Assembly: GCA_963995505.1 (NCBI GenBank)
Contig: OZ023193.1
Span: forward strand, 3,100,001-3,164,000
Direction of reading: 5' to 3'
Length of the DNA stretch: 64,000 nucleotides
DNA from: Hypericum androsaemum
Taxonomy: Eukaryota; Streptophyta; Magnoliopsida; Malpighiales; Hypericaceae
The notes under the pieces were generated by a model. The model saw only the letters and a list, made by a program, of their open reading frames with translations. It had not been told where the DNA came from and searched no databases. A program made the translations under genes and the position numbers. Positions within the stretch are counted from its first letter, which is position 1. The number at the start of each line of letters is the position of its first letter. Below, piece after piece: positions 13,999-24,765 of this stretch.

Positions 13999-15465
13999 AG
14001 AAAAAGTATAGATAAGTATCTTGTAGTTTTACCGATTATCACTTGGGTATCCTGTGATTTTTGAACCATAAAAAAGTCCAACTTATTTGCGCATTTTGTC
14101 ACCGACCAGTCCCGAGGGCCGGTCCAAGTTTTTTTTGCGAACGAAGTCATTTTATATCTCATGCCACGTGGCTTAGACTAAGATTATTGAAAGCTGACAT
14201 AGCAGTGAGTAAATTATCAAATTAGTATCTGATTTTTTTATTTCTTTTCAAAAAAACATAATTCCCAAATTTAGCCCGGGGCCCACACCCATCTTCTTCT
14301 TCCCGTCACTCGCTCTCTCTCTACCCATCTCCCTCCATTTCCAAATCCATCCCAGAAGCTAGAAAGGGAGATGCTTGAAACCAAAGAAAGGGAGATGCTT
14401 GAAACCAAAGTGATGTTTTACTCATTAAAACTATGAGATGCTTGAAAAGGGAGATCCAACAGCTTCACAGCAGCCGGCGATGATTGTAGGGCACCAAGAT
14501 CCTTCCTTTTCGGTGGAGAAGAAGAAGCTCAAGGAGTTGGAGAAGCGGCTCCTCGACGACGACGATTTTGGCCTGGGAGGAGACGACGATGACGTCGTTT
14601 CAGTTATATCCTCCCTCGACAACAACGGCAACAGCAGCAGCGAGTGGTCCGAACCCCTCAGCCTAATCGCTCCAACTGCTGCCACGGCTCCTCAGAACCG
14701 GATTGTGCTGCCTGCGCAATTTTTTGAGTCCAGAAACGACGGCTCGTTGGAGATTCTCTCCTGCTGCCTGGCCCAGCCTCCTTTAAACGTCGGCCCGGAG
14801 CAGAAGCTGGTTGGGTTCCTCGCCGGAGCTTTGAAATCTCGGGTCAACCCGGCCAATAACCCGCCAATGGTATCGAAGTTGTACTCGAGGGAGAACGTGG
14901 AGTCGACTCGCTCTCTCTACAAGCTTTCCCCCTGCTTCAAGCTTGGCTTTATGGCCGCCAATCTCGCCATCGTCGACGCCACGCGTCAGGATCCAATTCC
15001 GATTCAAATCCGTCGAGCTCGGGAAGCTCGGCGGTCTCACGCGGGCGTCCCTAGTGGAGCAGAAGATGAACGTCAATTGATGCTTCGAACAACGCCATTT
15101 TTGGCCATGGGTGTAATTTGAAGGGTTGTAATTAGAAGGGAAGGAGAGGATAAGAGAGGAAGAAGACGAAGGGGGTGAGAGAGAGAAGGGAGAAGGGAGG
15201 GCTTTTTGAAAAGTAATTAACAAATTTGGTACTAATTTGATAATTTACCCACTGCCACGTCAGCATTAAGTCATCCTAATCTAAACCACGTGGCAGTCCA
15301 TGTCAGCTAAAAAATGACGTTGTTTGCAAAAAAAATTCAAATCGGACCTCGGGACCGGTCCGTGACAAAATATTCGAATAAGTTGGACTTTTTTACGGTT
15401 CAAAAACCACATGATACCCAAGTGATAATCGGTAAAATTACAGGGTACTTGAGTGTACTTTTTCC
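13999..15465. mobile_element. Mutator-like Pack-MULE with roughly 245-bp terminal inverted repeats
   Basis: The left end (13999-14245) is the reverse complement, at roughly 80% identity, of the right end (15220-15465). Shared landmarks include accgattatcacttgggtat and tccaacttatt. The ends resemble those of the 35.4 and 41.8 kb elements in starting GGAAAAAGTA/GGGAAAAGT and repeating a CACTT..GTA(C/T)CCTGT phrase. The element lacks transposase and carries a GRAS gene fragment. A target-site duplication cannot be read cleanly because both flanks are A-runs. Confidence 0.75.
14438..15121 (+). pseudogene. GRAS transcription factor fragment (SCL8-like), transposon cargo
   Basis: An open frame of 227 codons. 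It has an acidic LEKRLLDDDD segment and NSSSEWSEPL, then LVGFLAGALKSRVNP-NNPP, then the block ending SPCFKLGFMAANLAI. That block is the leucine-rich region just before the VHIID motif of GRAS proteins, closest to SCARECROW-LIKE 8. The homology stops there: no VHIID, PFYRE or SAW region follows, and the last 45 codons are unrelated. It sits wholly between the inverted repeats at 13999-14245 and 15220-15465, so it is a captured fragment rather than a gene. It could still be transcribed. Confidence 0.65.
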
Positions 15466-15565
15466 AAAAAAATATGTTGTTAAATGAGAATTTTTGCTGT
15501 AATGGTTATATCTGTTGACTTGTTGTTTGCCTTTTGCTTTTCTTTTCCCCAAATTTTGTTTACAG

Positions 15566-16397
15566 CTCGAGACTCTGTTAGAGAAAAGGGTTACTGGTTT
15601 CCCGGTGATTGATGATGACTGGAACTTGGTTAGTTGTTTTCCCTTTTCAGTCATTCCTATATGCCTCTGCATTGTTCAACTCTATAGTCATGGATTAGTC
15701 GGCTCAGTAGGTGTCCACTGTTCGTTCGTGTTCGAGTCTGCTCGTGATCAGGAGCCATTGTGATTTCATATGCTAGTGTATATGGTTGGAGTTCTATTAA
15801 GATATGACCTGTGCTTCTGTCAGCTGAGTATCCACAAGGATTTTGATTGAATCAACTTTAGATCCGATGCGAGTAACTGAAGTAGTGAGATTCATTGTTA
15901 TTACAGGTTGGCGTCGTTTCGGATTATGACTTGCTGGCACTTGATTCCATATCAGGTAGTGTGTGAAATATGGATGCAACTCCTTACTTTGTACGTCAAT
16001 TTCACCATTGTAACTTGGACCAGACGTTGAATCGGATGTTTAACTGTGTCTAGAATTTCTATAAAAGGTTTCGGATGAAGAACCAATTGTTATGGCTTGT
16101 CTAGTCATCTCTTACAATTGAGTCATTTCATTCTTTGAGCTTTTGTTCTGTTTTAACTTGATCTGATTTTTAATGGAACTTCAGGTAAAAAGATACTCAT
16201 TGCTTCTGCCTATTTTCACTTTAGGTGAAAGTCATCTGGACTCAAAACTTGTTTCCTGACGTCGATAGTTCCTGGAAGGTACAGTTAGCTATGTCTTTTT
16301 CTTCAATTGGCCGCTGCGATTTGATTAATTTTCCCTTCATCCTTGACAAATTTTGCAGGCATTTAATCGGATACAAAGACGACTTTCGAAGACTCAT
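15566..16397 (+). pseudogene. CBS-domain protein (CBSX1/2-like), partial and broken
   Basis: Four exon-like blocks with GT-AG edges are visible. 15566-15628 encodes LETLLEKRVTGFPVIDDDWNL. 15907-15955 encodes VGVVSDYDLLALDSIS. A block ending at 16278 reads NLFPDVDSSWK. 16359-16397 reads AFNRIQRRLSKTH. Together they follow the first CBS domain of the chloroplast CBSX proteins that regulate thioredoxins. Joining block 2 to block 3 at the obvious acceptor (16224) puts NLFPDVD out of frame and meets a TGA. The second CBS domain is absent downstream, and the N-terminal exons are missing upstream where a Pack-MULE sits. The transit-peptide-like duplicated reading at 13644-13843 might be a relic of its first exon. 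Confidence 0.65.
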
Positions 16398-17759
16398 GTA
16401 AAATTCTAACATCTCCCATGATTTATCTACTCCTTAATAATTATTAAGGTGAAGTGGTTCAATAGAAGTTACACGTGTTGTAACTTCTTCTAGTACACCC
16501 TAGATAAAATGAAGTGTGTTCCTTTTGTCCATTTGTTGGACACCTGGAAGAAGCGTGGCTTCTTCTCCTTAAAAGGAGAACAAGAAGCCTTCTTCCACAA
16601 GAAGAGAAAATGAACTCTTCTTCTGAGGTTAAAAATAAAAAGACCAACAAAAAAAGGAGGTGAAGCCTTCTTCTCCTGGGATTTTTTCCGTTAGAGAAAA
16701 ATCAGGGAAGCTTGGTTAGAAACCAAAGGATATTTACATAACACTCTCGACCTCTAGTGGCATCTAGTCTGTGGAAATTAACCTTATTTCGATGAAATCG
16801 TGAGTAAGGTTATCTTCCGTTACAACGATCCTATGAAGATTACTTCTCGAGATTCAAGAGATAAGTATTTAATTTATGGCTATTTGAATTCTTGCAATTA
16901 TATTTATAATTTTGATTATAAGATTGCATGTGGAATCCCTTCATTGGCAAAGTTGTTAGCGATTTGATGATTCCGAACCCACTCGTGGTTCGAGAAACCA
17001 CTAATCTGTGAGCAATTTGATAAGTCTGAACCCATCATATGCTGCATTAGAGTCTCGCCCTGTCGAGTCTATTGCCCTAAAATAACAAACCAAATGTATG
17101 TTTGGCGCTTACATAGATCAGAATCATTACTCGAGGAGACATCGTACGAGCTGCCCTGACGATCAAAACACTCTGCCGATCGTTCTTCACGAGACGTTCC
17201 TATGTTGTGGCTTGGCGAGTCTTACATTGGTGGAGAGTTGGTGCAGTTTTGTTAGCGCTCAGAAGTATTGGACGGATACATATTATTTTCTAGGAAAGTC
17301 ATGGCATTTTTGGACATCGGCGTAAGAAATCACCCGTTATTTGGCCGAATATAATATTTGAAAAGTGACAAAATTCTCCTAACAAATATACAACAATGTT
17401 GTATTTTAAAGGATTCGAACTCGAGACCTATAAATAACCATAATATCTTCGCAAACACATGTTTTATCAATTCCAGCCCACAATTGAAAGCTAACATGGT
17501 TTCCACGGATCCATAAATTTCTACAAAGTTGCAGCAAATATAAAAATACCAAAAGTTTCGGAGTAGTTTGCCAGGAACCATGTGTTGCAAGTTCTCCATA
17601 AAGTCGATACTGGAGTACGGTTGGGATCAATATAGTATATAAAACTCGTTCACGTTTATATCCACGCGTCTCAGTGAGTGTCTGGTTTTATTATATATCA
17701 TTTACAAACGTCATTTTTTAAATTGCCTCGTTATGTAGTTATATATCGCACCAATCTGC
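16398..17759. other. Intergenic DNA, no recognised gene
   Basis: A near-palindrome (gaagttacacgtgttgtaac, 16464-16483) and several (cttctt)/(aagaag) inverted repeats lie at 16460-16640. A phrase at 17410-17435 resembles a reversed pol III B box. I cannot support any gene. Confidence 0.4.
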
Positions 17760-18443
17760 TGTTGGTTTTTACCGAGGTTCACTCTTGCCTGAATTCCAAC
17801 GATGAACTACAATGGAGATGGTGCGATATGGGCGGGCCTCTCTGCTCATTCTTAGCGGAATGAGGTTCGGGTTTTGTGCTAACTCCTTTAATTAAGGAGC
17901 TCCAAAAAGTATGCTCTGGTTTGCTGTCTTTGAAAGTGGAATACTCCATGTGGCTGGCAATCCAAGGACGAATTCGGGCGTGTGATGTTATGATTAGAAT
18001 GTGAAGAATTCAAGTATGGGAGGTTCTTTGTCCCTTCTGCTTGCATGATGATGAGTTGGCCACTCATCGTCATGGTGTGATTTCGATTCTATAGAGAGGG
18101 CGCTATCTTCTTGGTGTGGTTTGATCAGGGGTGGCATGGTCGGGAAGGTGCGATTTATTTTGTTTGGAGCTACAATTCGGAGCATTTGGACTCATCAAAA
18201 TCGGGTAATTTTCGATAAAAAATAATGTGACCGCTAGTTTCTTCAGCATACTATCTACTATTGGACCCGAGAATGGTTATTTTGGTCGAACACTTTAAAA
18301 AACATTGGCAATCAAGAGTTAGAATTTTTTTTGGACTCTTCGAGTTCGTTGTAAATAATGATTTGGATCACTAATTTTACTCTCCGTCCTTGTAAGCTCT
18401 TCTTTTATTTCTATTAATGAAACTTAAACTTACCCAAAAAAAT
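17760..18443 (+). mobile_element. Degraded LINE (L1-type) 3' remnant
   Basis: Translation around several stops gives YSMWLAIQGRIRACDV...VLCPFCLHDDE, then IRSIWTHQNRVIFDKK. These are the zinc-binding zf-RVT block and the IWTxRNRxIF block found at the end of plant LINE ORF2. The 3' end is the usual short tail of gttcgttgtaaataatg followed by taatgaaac and an A-rich end. Confidence 0.6.
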
Positions 18444-20218
18444 AGTCGTTACTCTTTTCAATCTTACCAAAATTGTTAATTTTATGCTATGATGTTTATT
18501 TTTAATGTTCTGTAAATTGTTTTGGAAATGAACTCTCAATGAATTTGTTATGGACTCATTTGTAAAAAGAATATATTACAAAATTTTGTCATGCATACTA
18601 TTTTTAAAAACCTTCATATTAAGAGTAATCGGAGTTCTACATATATTTTCATCTCCGAAAAATTGGACTCGGAAGTGACTTTTTTTTCTATGAAATGAAA
18701 ATTGGATTTATGAAATAGGAAAAAGAATTCCCCATTCATTAGCCGGAAAGATATATCTGACGGTTGGATGTGCCTAGTCGTCTCCCTTTAATTGGAAATA
18801 AATGAGAAGACAAGTGGTCGCCTCTGGCATGCCACGGTGGCAGAAACATGCCTTGCTTGACCCGGTAGACGACTTAATGGTTTTGTGGTTGAGATAAATT
18901 TCACGTCAATATATGTTATAACTACTTGCATTTTAGATCCTCTAGCCCACAAAAATGTAATATTAAATCTTCAACAACTACATTTGTATTCACTAACCAA
19001 AATTTTGCACCAAAATATCTCTACAATATTCGATAGTTGAAAAAGGGCAAAAGTTTTATAATTAAAATTCTCTTCAAAATTTTTTTAGCAAATTTCTTAT
19101 CATTATTAGAGTCGATTATTGTTTAATTTTGATTTAATTTAAATTAAAGACCATTTTGAGCCTATGGAGTCAACAGAAGAGCCTGCCCTTCCTGTCAAGT
19201 CTCCGCCTTCTAGAATTTCTCCGGGCATGGAACTTTTCCACGAGATCTGACGTATGCGCTTAGGTCAGCACCTACTACCCACTTCAATTCACTATTTGTT
19301 TTTTTTGGGATAAATTCACTATTTGGTAGCCGTGACATGCATTAAGAGAAGAAAAGAGCATTCCTTATAACATTAGGAGAGTGGGAGAATATTTAGTAGG
19401 AACATTTACAAAATCGACTAAACTAAATTTGAAATAGAATAAAAATTTCACTATTTTACATCGCTGTGAATAGCATCAATACATCTATGTTGATATTCAT
19501 ACATCTTTGCCAAAAATAATATCTTAATATATTACCTAACAAAATATTTATTATATTTAGATAGATATAAATTTAATAAAATTCAAGATAAACAAAATTA
19601 TTTATATACTGTTACTATAAATATAAAATTAACAAAAAAATTGTCGATAGAACATACTTTCACGGATTCTCTCTTCTGCTGACTCAAGTCCCAACCTGTA
19701 GTAGCCAGTAACCCTCTCAGAAAAAAAGTTGAAGTCACGACCACTATATTTCGTTGGCGTGGATTTTCCGCGAGTCATCTATTTAGTCTTATAATAAAAT
19801 GAAGAGTTTGAAGACCAATACCAAATTATCGATAGACTATTAAGTTTGGTTCTCGTTGACCTAGTCGTACTACAAATTAGTAGGCTATTTGTAGACCTAA
19901 TTGTTTTTTTTATAATCAAATTAATTCAGATCTTGTGATCTAGATTAACCAAAAAAAATAATATATTTTGATGGGTCCCTATAACTGAGTGATCAAACGG
20001 TTCATCGGCCACGCAAAGTTGTGACATTTCCCTTTCTAATCGAAGCGTTACTTTACCCCCAAATGACTGTCGAGTCTCTTTGACTCTGAATCTACCTCTT
20101 CCTTCCCGACCGAATTATTATTATTAAATATTTGTTGGACAGGAAATCAAAATAGCTTAAAGACATATCCTAAAGATCCCATATAATTAATTATAATCCT
20201 TCTCGAAGAAAAAGACCC
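18444..20218. other. Upstream region of the first UGT gene
   Basis: AT-rich with no gene. The stretch 19190-19340 (ttctagaatttctcc ... tagccgtgacat) is the first of three copies that mark the ends of a tandem duplication; the others are at 21955-22095 and 24935-25075. Confidence 0.5.
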
Positions 20219-20225
20219 TATATAA
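20219..20225 (+). promoter_or_regulatory. TATA box of the first UGT gene
   Basis: TATATAA lies 58 bp before the chosen start codon at 20277, which fits a short 5' UTR. This supports the 20277 start over the in-frame Met at 20229, which lies only 10 bp after the TATA box. Confidence 0.6.
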
Positions 20226-20276
20226 CCCTTGCCCGAGGCTAATCAGACTCACTTCCCTTTTCTCACTTGCACAAAA

Positions 20277-21764
20277 ATGGACAGCGAAAACCAGCAAAAG
20301 CCTCACATCTTCTTCTTCCCTTTCATGGCTAACGGCCACATGATTCCAATGATAGATTTGGCCAAGCTCTGTGCTTTGAGAGGCGTAAGAGCCTCCATCG
20401 TCACCACCCAACTCAACGTACCCCTAGTTTCCAAGGCAATTCAGCAGATCAAGTCCACCGGCTCTCAGATTGAAGTCTTCCCGATCAGCTTCCCGGCAGC
20501 CGAAGCCGGTCTCCCGGAGGACTGCGAGAATCTCAACACCTTAACTGCGAGACCCGGCATCGGACCCGGCATCGCCAACAAGTTTATTGCAGCCGCGGCC
20601 TTGCTTCAGGACCAGCTCGAACAGCTTCTAGAGCAGCACAGGCCTGCTTGTCTCGTGGCCGACATGTTCTTCTCGTGGGCCAACGAAGCGGCCTCCAAGT
20701 TCGGGATTCCGAGGCTGATCTTCCACGGGAGTGGATTCTTCCCTTTCTGTATCTCGGAGTGCCTCAAGCTCTACGAACCGTTTAAGGGTGTTGAATCCGA
20801 TTCCGAGCCCGTCCTGATCCCCGGTGTCCCTGGTAACATCGAGTTAACGAACGACCAGCTCGCCTTTCACGACAAGGTGGATCCAGGCAGCAGCATAGGT
20901 TCGACGTTTAGGAAGATGCAGGAAGCCGAGTCGGGTTGCTCCGGGTTCGTGGCCAATTCGTTCTACGAGCTGGAGCCAGAGTACGTTGATTTTTACAGGA
21001 AACTGATGGGTAAAAAGTGTTGGCACGTTGGCCCGGTGGCATTATGCAATAGAAGCTTGGAAGAGAAGGCACAGAGAGGAACCGCTGCTTCCTTGGATGA
21101 TCACGAGTGCTTGAGTTGGCTTGATTCCAAGAAACCCAACTCGGTTGTTTACGTTTGTTTCGGGAGTGTGGCTAATTTCACCGCTTCCCAGCTGAGGGAA
21201 TTAGCCGCAGCTCTTGAGTCCTCAGGACATGACTTTATCTGGGTTGTCAGGAAGGAGGAGAAGAAGAAGAAGAATCCCGAAGGGGGTGAAGATTGGCTGC
21301 CTGAAGGGTTCGAGGAGAGGATCCAAGGGAAGGGGCTAATCTTAAGAGGGTGGGCGCCCCAGGTGCTGATCCTCGAGCACGAAGCGGTTGGCGGGTTCGT
21401 GACCCATTGCGGATGGAACTCCGCCATGGAGGCGATCACGGCTGGGAAGCCGGTGGTTACTTGGCCCGTCTCAGCCGAGCAGTTTTACAACGAGAAGTTG
21501 TTGGTGCAAGTGCTCAAGATTGGGGTGGAGGTCGGAACCAAGAAGCTAGTGAGGTTCTTTGGGGACAGCGTCAAGAGGGAAGCCATTGAGAAGGCGGTGG
21601 TTAGAGTCATGGTGGGTGCGGAAGCAGAGGAAATGCGAGGCAGGGCCACTGCGCTTGGTGAAATGGCGAGACGGGCTGTTGCAGAGGGCGGATCGTCTTA
21701 CTCCAGCTTAGATGATCTTATTGAACAAGTGAGAGGAGGCCACCTGCCAGTGGCAAGTGCCTAG
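20277..21764 (+). CDS. UGT73-type UDP-glucosyltransferase, copy 1
   Basis: Intronless, 495 aa. Family 1 glycosyltransferase with the GT-B fold. The N-terminal acceptor domain has the catalytic His21 (FFPFMANGHMIPM) and its partner Asp129 (CLVADMFFSW). The C-terminal PSPG box runs from W359 to Q402 and ends AEQ; the final Gln is typical of enzymes that use UDP-glucose. The opening PHIFFFPFM.GHMIPM.D and ADMFF.W motifs are those of the UGT73 family, cytosolic enzymes acting on flavonoids, coumarins, triterpenes or similar acceptors. The acceptor here cannot be told from sequence. The start was chosen for its context (acaaaaATGg) and TATA spacing. Its tandem partner at 23281 is about 88-90% identical in protein. 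Confidence 0.93.
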   Translation: MDSENQQKPHIFFFPFMANGHMIPMIDLAKLCALRGVRASIVTTQLNVPLVSKAIQQIKSTGSQIEVFPISFPAAEAGLPEDCENLNTLTARPGIGPGIANKFIAAAALLQDQLEQLLEQHRPACLVADMFFSWANEAASKFGIPRLIFHGSGFFPFCISECLKLYEPFKGVESDSEPVLIPGVPGNIELTNDQLAFHDKVDPGSSIGSTFRKMQEAESGCSGFVANSFYELEPEYVDFYRKLMGKKCWHVGPVALCNRSLEEKAQRGTAASLDDHECLSWLDSKKPNSVVYVCFGSVANFTASQLRELAAALESSGHDFIWVVRKEEKKKKNPEGGEDWLPEGFEERIQGKGLILRGWAPQVLILEHEAVGGFVTHCGWNSAMEAITAGKPVVTWPVSAEQFYNEKLLVQVLKIGVEVGTKKLVRFFGDSVKREAIEKAVVRVMVGAEAEEMRGRATALGEMARRAVAEGGSSYSSLDDLIEQVRGGHLPVASA

Positions 21765-23213
21765 CTCGTGAGATTACAAAGGGTTCTTTCTCCTGTCTAA
21801 TTCTAAATCCTCTGTTGTTGGCCAACAAGAAACAGGTGGCCAACGTGACGAAGCCTTGGAGCTTATGGATGTGTTAGATGCTGTATCGTATTTCCAAATC
21901 TATTTTTTTGATTAAAACAATGAGTAGTCTAAAACATATTGAATCAATGTAAGAGTTTTTTTTGTCCTTATTGGCATGGCACTCTACTCCATCCTTTAGA
22001 ATTTCTCCGAATATGAACTTTTCAGCGAGACGTTATTTATTACCCAACAACTTCCCACTTCAATTTAATATTTGTTAGCCGTGACATTCAAATCAGTGGA
22101 AGTTTTTAAAGGATAATAGCTATAGCTTTATTCTATCATATTAGTCATACAAAAGTAGGGTGTTGAGTTCATCCAGAGTAGCTTGTAAGATTTCTGCCTC
22201 CGTGATCAAACCAATTTTAGAAGACAGCTAGCCAATCAACGGTGGGCTTCAAGTGTTGATAATATGTCCCCTCTAGATCGGCCATCTTTGGGTTTAGGCC
22301 CAACTCGCCCGTGATAATAGGTCCAGTTTTATCTCTTATTTTCTCGATTTAAATAATGGACTGGGCCAAGACAATTATTAGGTATTAAAAGACGCCAACA
22401 ATAAGTAGGGTGAAGAATTAGAATTTTATCTTGAGGATTTACCCAGATCTATATTTGTCATATTTGATCGGGTCTAAATTTAAATCTTGTTCGAATTCTT
22501 ATATTTAAAAAAAATAAAGGTATGTATATAGATCTATATGCCCTAATTCTATCAGATTTTTTTTAAATAATACTAAAATTATATATATATTAAATACTAA
22601 ACATAATACCAAATTCTCGATCTCAAGTTACCAAACTTCAATTTTTTCAGATTTTTTTGTTTGATTTTTTTATACTGATTTGTTTTAACGAACGAATCAA
22701 TTAAATTCATATTTTTTAGTATTCTCTTGCTATAGAACAACCAAATTATAGTTTAACTTTTTAAAATAAAATAATCTTTAAATAACCTAGACTAGCGGAT
22801 CGCCCTGTCCCATTTTTTAGGAATGCGATTCTACCCGAATTCTTATTTTTAAAGAGGATAATGATAAAATATCTGAGTTTATCTTTTAAAAGAGAATAAA
22901 AATTTAAATCTTACGGATTCTAAGTATCATGTCCACTGTTATTTCTAACAATAAGATTCCACGGCCAGCTTAATAATTGGGTTAAAGACACTTTTCTTCC
23001 TCGTGTTTGACCGGCAAGTGGAGGTTCTGCGAGAGCAATATGGTAGATATTGGTTTCAGAAAAAAAGAACTTTCCCCTAAGATTTCACGTTCTTGAAGCC
23101 CCACCACGTGGATGTATTAGTTTCCTTGTACAAGATAGCGTTGGTATAAGAAGTACTAGATTGATTCCAATATAATTCCAGCTCATTTCGGTTTCATTAA
23201 TAATAGAGTGCAT
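21765..23213. other. Spacer between tandem UGT genes
   Basis: AT-rich with no gene. 21955-22095 is the middle copy of the duplication-boundary repeat. Degenerate repeats mentioning acccgaattctta and ttaaatctt occur at 22480-22520 and 22835-22920, but I could not resolve an element. Confidence 0.5.
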
Positions 23214-23219
23214 TATAAA
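23214..23219 (+). promoter_or_regulatory. TATA box of the second UGT gene
   Basis: TATAAA lies 67 bp before the start codon at 23281, similar to the spacing in the first copy. Confidence 0.55.
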
Positions 23220-23280
23220 CTCACCATTCACATCCAAAAAAAAAAAAAACCCTTCACTTCCCTTATTATCTCTAACAAAA

Positions 23281-24765
23281 ATGGAAAGCAAAAACCAGCA
23301 GCAGAAACAGCCTCACATCTTCTTCTTCCCTTTCATGTCTTACGGCCACATGATCCCAATGATAGACCTGGCCAAGCTTTGTGCTTTGAGAGGCGCGAGA
23401 GCCTCCATTGTCACCACCCAACTCAACGTACCCCAAGTTTCCAAGGCAATTCAACATATCAAGTCCACCGGGTCTCAGATTGAAGTCTTTTCAATCAGGT
23501 TCCCGGCCGCGGAAGCTGGTCTCCCGGAGGACTCGGAGAATCTCAACACCCTAACCGCGAGGCCCGACATGGGACCCGACCTGGTCAACAGGTTCCTTGC
23601 AGTCGCGGCCATGCTTCAGGACCAGCTCGAACAACTCCTAGAACAGCACAGGCCGGCTTGTCTGGTGGCCGACATGTTCTTCTCGTGGGCCAACGAAGCA
23701 GCCTCCAAGTTCGGGATTCCGAGGTTGATCTTCCACGGGAGTGGCTTCTTCCCTTTCTGTATCTCCGAGAGCCTCAGGCTCTATGATCCATTCAAGGGTG
23801 TTACCTCTGATTCCGAGCCCGTCTTGATCCCCGGTATCCCTGGGAACATCAAGTTAACAAAGGACCAGATCGCCTCTCATGACAGGGCGGATCCGGGCAG
23901 CAGCAGAGGTTTGCTGTTTAGGAAGATACAGGAAGCCGAATCGGGTTGTTCAGGGTTCGTGGCCAATACGTTCTACGAGCTGGAGCCCAAGTACGTTGAT
24001 TTTTACAGGAACACAACGGATAAAAAGTGTTGGCACGTTGGCCCGGTGGCGTTATGCAATAGAAGCTTGGAAGAGAAGGCACAGAGAGGAACCGCTGCTT
24101 CCTTGGATGATCACGAGTGCTTGAGTTGGCTTGATTCCAAGAAACCCAACTCGGTTGTTTACGTGTGTTTCGGGAGTATAGCTAATTTCACAGTTTCCCA
24201 GCTCAAAGAATTAGCCGCAGCTCTCGAGTCCTCAGGACAAGACTTTATCTGGGTTGTTAGGAAGGAGGAGAAGAATCCCGGAGGGGATGAAGATTGGCTG
24301 ACTGAAGGGTTCGAGGAGAGGATCCAAGGGAAGGGGCTAATCTTAAGAGGGTGGGCGCCCCAGGTGCTGATCCTTGAACACGAAGCAGTTGGCGGGTTCG
24401 TGACTCATTGCGGATGGAACTCGACAATGGAGGCAATCACGGCCGGAAAGCCGGTGGTTACTTGGCCCGTCTCAGCCGAACAATTCTACAACGAGAAGTT
24501 GTTGGTGCAAGTGCTCAGAATTGGGGTGGAAGTTGGGACCAAGAAGCTAGTGAGGTTCTTTGGGGACAGCGTCAAGAGGGAAGCGATTGAGAAGGCGGTG
24601 GTTAGAGTCATGGTGGGTGTGGAAGCAGAGGAAATGAGAGGCAGGGCCAATGCGCTTGGTGAAATGGCGAGACGGGCAGTTGCTGAGGGCGGATCGTCTT
24701 ACTCCAACTTAGTTGATCTTATTGAACAAGTGAAAGGAGGCCACCTGCCTGTGGCAAGTGCCTAG
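23281..24765 (+). CDS. UGT73-type UDP-glucosyltransferase, copy 2
   Basis: Intronless, 494 aa. It has the same architecture as the gene 3 kb upstream: catalytic His23 (SYGHMIPM), Asp131 (LVADMFFSW), and a PSPG box from W358 ending AEQ. Differences from copy 1 are concentrated in the acceptor-binding half (residues 60-250), while the region around residues 247-300 is almost identical in DNA. This suggests diverging acceptor preference with a conserved donor site. The linker after VVRKEEK is shorter by a few lysine codons. It is expected to glucosylate small metabolites in the cytosol; the acceptor is unknown. Confidence 0.93.
   Translation: MESKNQQQKQPHIFFFPFMSYGHMIPMIDLAKLCALRGARASIVTTQLNVPQVSKAIQHIKSTGSQIEVFSIRFPAAEAGLPEDSENLNTLTARPDMGPDLVNRFLAVAAMLQDQLEQLLEQHRPACLVADMFFSWANEAASKFGIPRLIFHGSGFFPFCISESLRLYDPFKGVTSDSEPVLIPGIPGNIKLTKDQIASHDRADPGSSRGLLFRKIQEAESGCSGFVANTFYELEPKYVDFYRNTTDKKCWHVGPVALCNRSLEEKAQRGTAASLDDHECLSWLDSKKPNSVVYVCFGSIANFTVSQLKELAAALESSGQDFIWVVRKEEKNPGGDEDWLTEGFEERIQGKGLILRGWAPQVLILEHEAVGGFVTHCGWNSTMEAITAGKPVVTWPVSAEQFYNEKLLVQVLRIGVEVGTKKLVRFFGDSVKREAIEKAVVRVMVGVEAEEMRGRANALGEMARRAVAEGGSSYSNLVDLIEQVKGGHLPVASA

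Noticed and set aside
16440..17100. Solo LTR of a copia element
   Set aside because: The sequence style is LTR-like, but I found no TG...CA pair with a target-site duplication.
17395..17440. tRNA gene or SINE from the gattcgaactcgagacc phrase
   Set aside because: Only a reversed B-box-like word is present. No cloverleaf arms or A box can be placed at the right distance. The same applies to 2366-2380.
20229..20276. Start of the first UGT at 20229
   Set aside because: That Met is only 10 bp after the TATA box and adds 16 residues absent in the tandem copy; 20277 aligns with the second copy's start.
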